A DNA stretch of 64,000 bases, taken from Oceanobacillus oncorhynchi (lineage in GTDB: Bacteria > Bacillota > Bacilli > Bacillales > Amphibacillaceae). Location of the stretch: positions 3,596,001 to 3,660,000 of the forward strand of contig NZ_CDGG01000001.1 in the NCBI RefSeq assembly GCF_000821065.1, given 5' to 3'. Every line of letters starts with the position of its first letter. Within the stretch, counting starts at the first letter, position 1. The notes under the pieces are model-generated. The model had not been told where the DNA came from, searched no databases, and saw only the letters and a program-made list of their open reading frames with translations. A program made the translations under genes and the position numbers. Below, piece after piece: positions 63,802-64,000 of the stretch.

Positions 63802-64000
63802 TGTATCCAGTCCTTTATTTTCGATTTTTCATTTGCCAGCTTGGAGGTAACAATTTGATATTCTATTGCATCTAATTGCTGCTTTATCCATTTACCTTTT
63901 GGACGTTCAGGAAACCATTTCATTAAATCATATCCATTCACGCAAAGCTCTTTTTTAGATAAAATAGGAAGCTTCTTCCGGATAGAATAAAATACTTCTA
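63777..64000 (-). CDS. cca: CCA-adding tRNA nucleotidyltransferase, C-terminal part (5' end outside window)
   Basis: The last 74 codons of a minus-strand gene reach the window edge. KKELCVNGYDLMKWFPERPK and GKWIKQQLDAIEYQIVT are typical of the C-terminal domain of class II CCA-adding enzymes. cca lies directly before birA in Bacilli, which supports the call. The catalytic head is outside the window. Confidence 0.9.
   Translation of the reverse strand, partial: EVFYSIRKKLPILSKKELCVNGYDLMKWFPERPKGKWIKQQLDAIEYQIVTSKLANEKSKIKDWIQWNLPVQD

Overview
The window looks like chromosomal DNA of a low-GC Gram-positive endospore-former of the Bacillaceae, most like Oceanobacillus or Virgibacillus. This rests on the conserved block recU-ponA / nth-dnaD-asnS-tseB-dinG-birA-cca with gpsB, rnpB, yozE, yqfQ and DUF1798 nearby, type B RNase P RNA, AGGAGG-type ribosome sites and many TTG/GTG starts. 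Species is inference.

Bases 1-31,000 are an accessory region in heavy decay. In order they hold a MocR-type regulator (cut by the window edge), a wrecked NAD(P)H oxidoreductase gene, a broken Tat-dependent GMC dehydrogenase operon that still carries an intact tatA, a Fur-controlled ferredoxin-NADP reductase, a sorbitol-type dehydrogenase, a TPP riboswitch with tenA, a P-loop kinase, a second perfect Fur box beside a gene remnant, a LysM-3D wall protein without a normal start codon, a large SF2 helicase with two membrane segments, and DUF2294 next to an NAD-dependent formate dehydrogenase.

Bases 15,866-23,661 hold an unusual cluster: a neutral-ceramidase-like amidase, a SIS-domain protein (UPF0309), a GntR/UTRA regulator, a degenerate sugar-nucleotidyltransferase/hexapeptide protein and a mannose-type PTS IIA. 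It may be a pathway that deacylates an amino-sugar conjugate and takes up the sugar. It is damaged: an IS21-family element with a clean 5-bp target duplication cuts the amidase gene, and a deletion has fused the IIA gene to the tail of a MerR regulator. Further on, a Bce-type peptide-sensing/detoxification module (kinase, ABC ATPase, permease) has lost DNA at two or three places.

Bases 31,000-41,800 carry small housekeeping or stress genes: VOC protein, XerS-like recombinase, free-standing LAGLIDADG endonuclease with a duplicated RHH-like partner, GNAT, acylphosphatase, cardiolipin synthase, FAD-Rieske oxidoreductase, ferredoxin, DUF6501, MsrAB and YqfQ.

Bases 42,000-64,000 are conserved core: yozE, tatC with two tatA genes, dfrA-thyA, a possible small RNA before a cold-shock gene, a ba3-type cytochrome oxidase operon, a 23S rRNA methyltransferase, rnpB, gpsB, cdd, recU-ponA, nth-dnaD, asnS, tseB, dinG, birA and the end of cca. 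Compared with B. subtilis, panBCD, aspB, ypmA and ypoC are absent from their usual places. No tRNA, rRNA, CRISPR array or prophage was seen.
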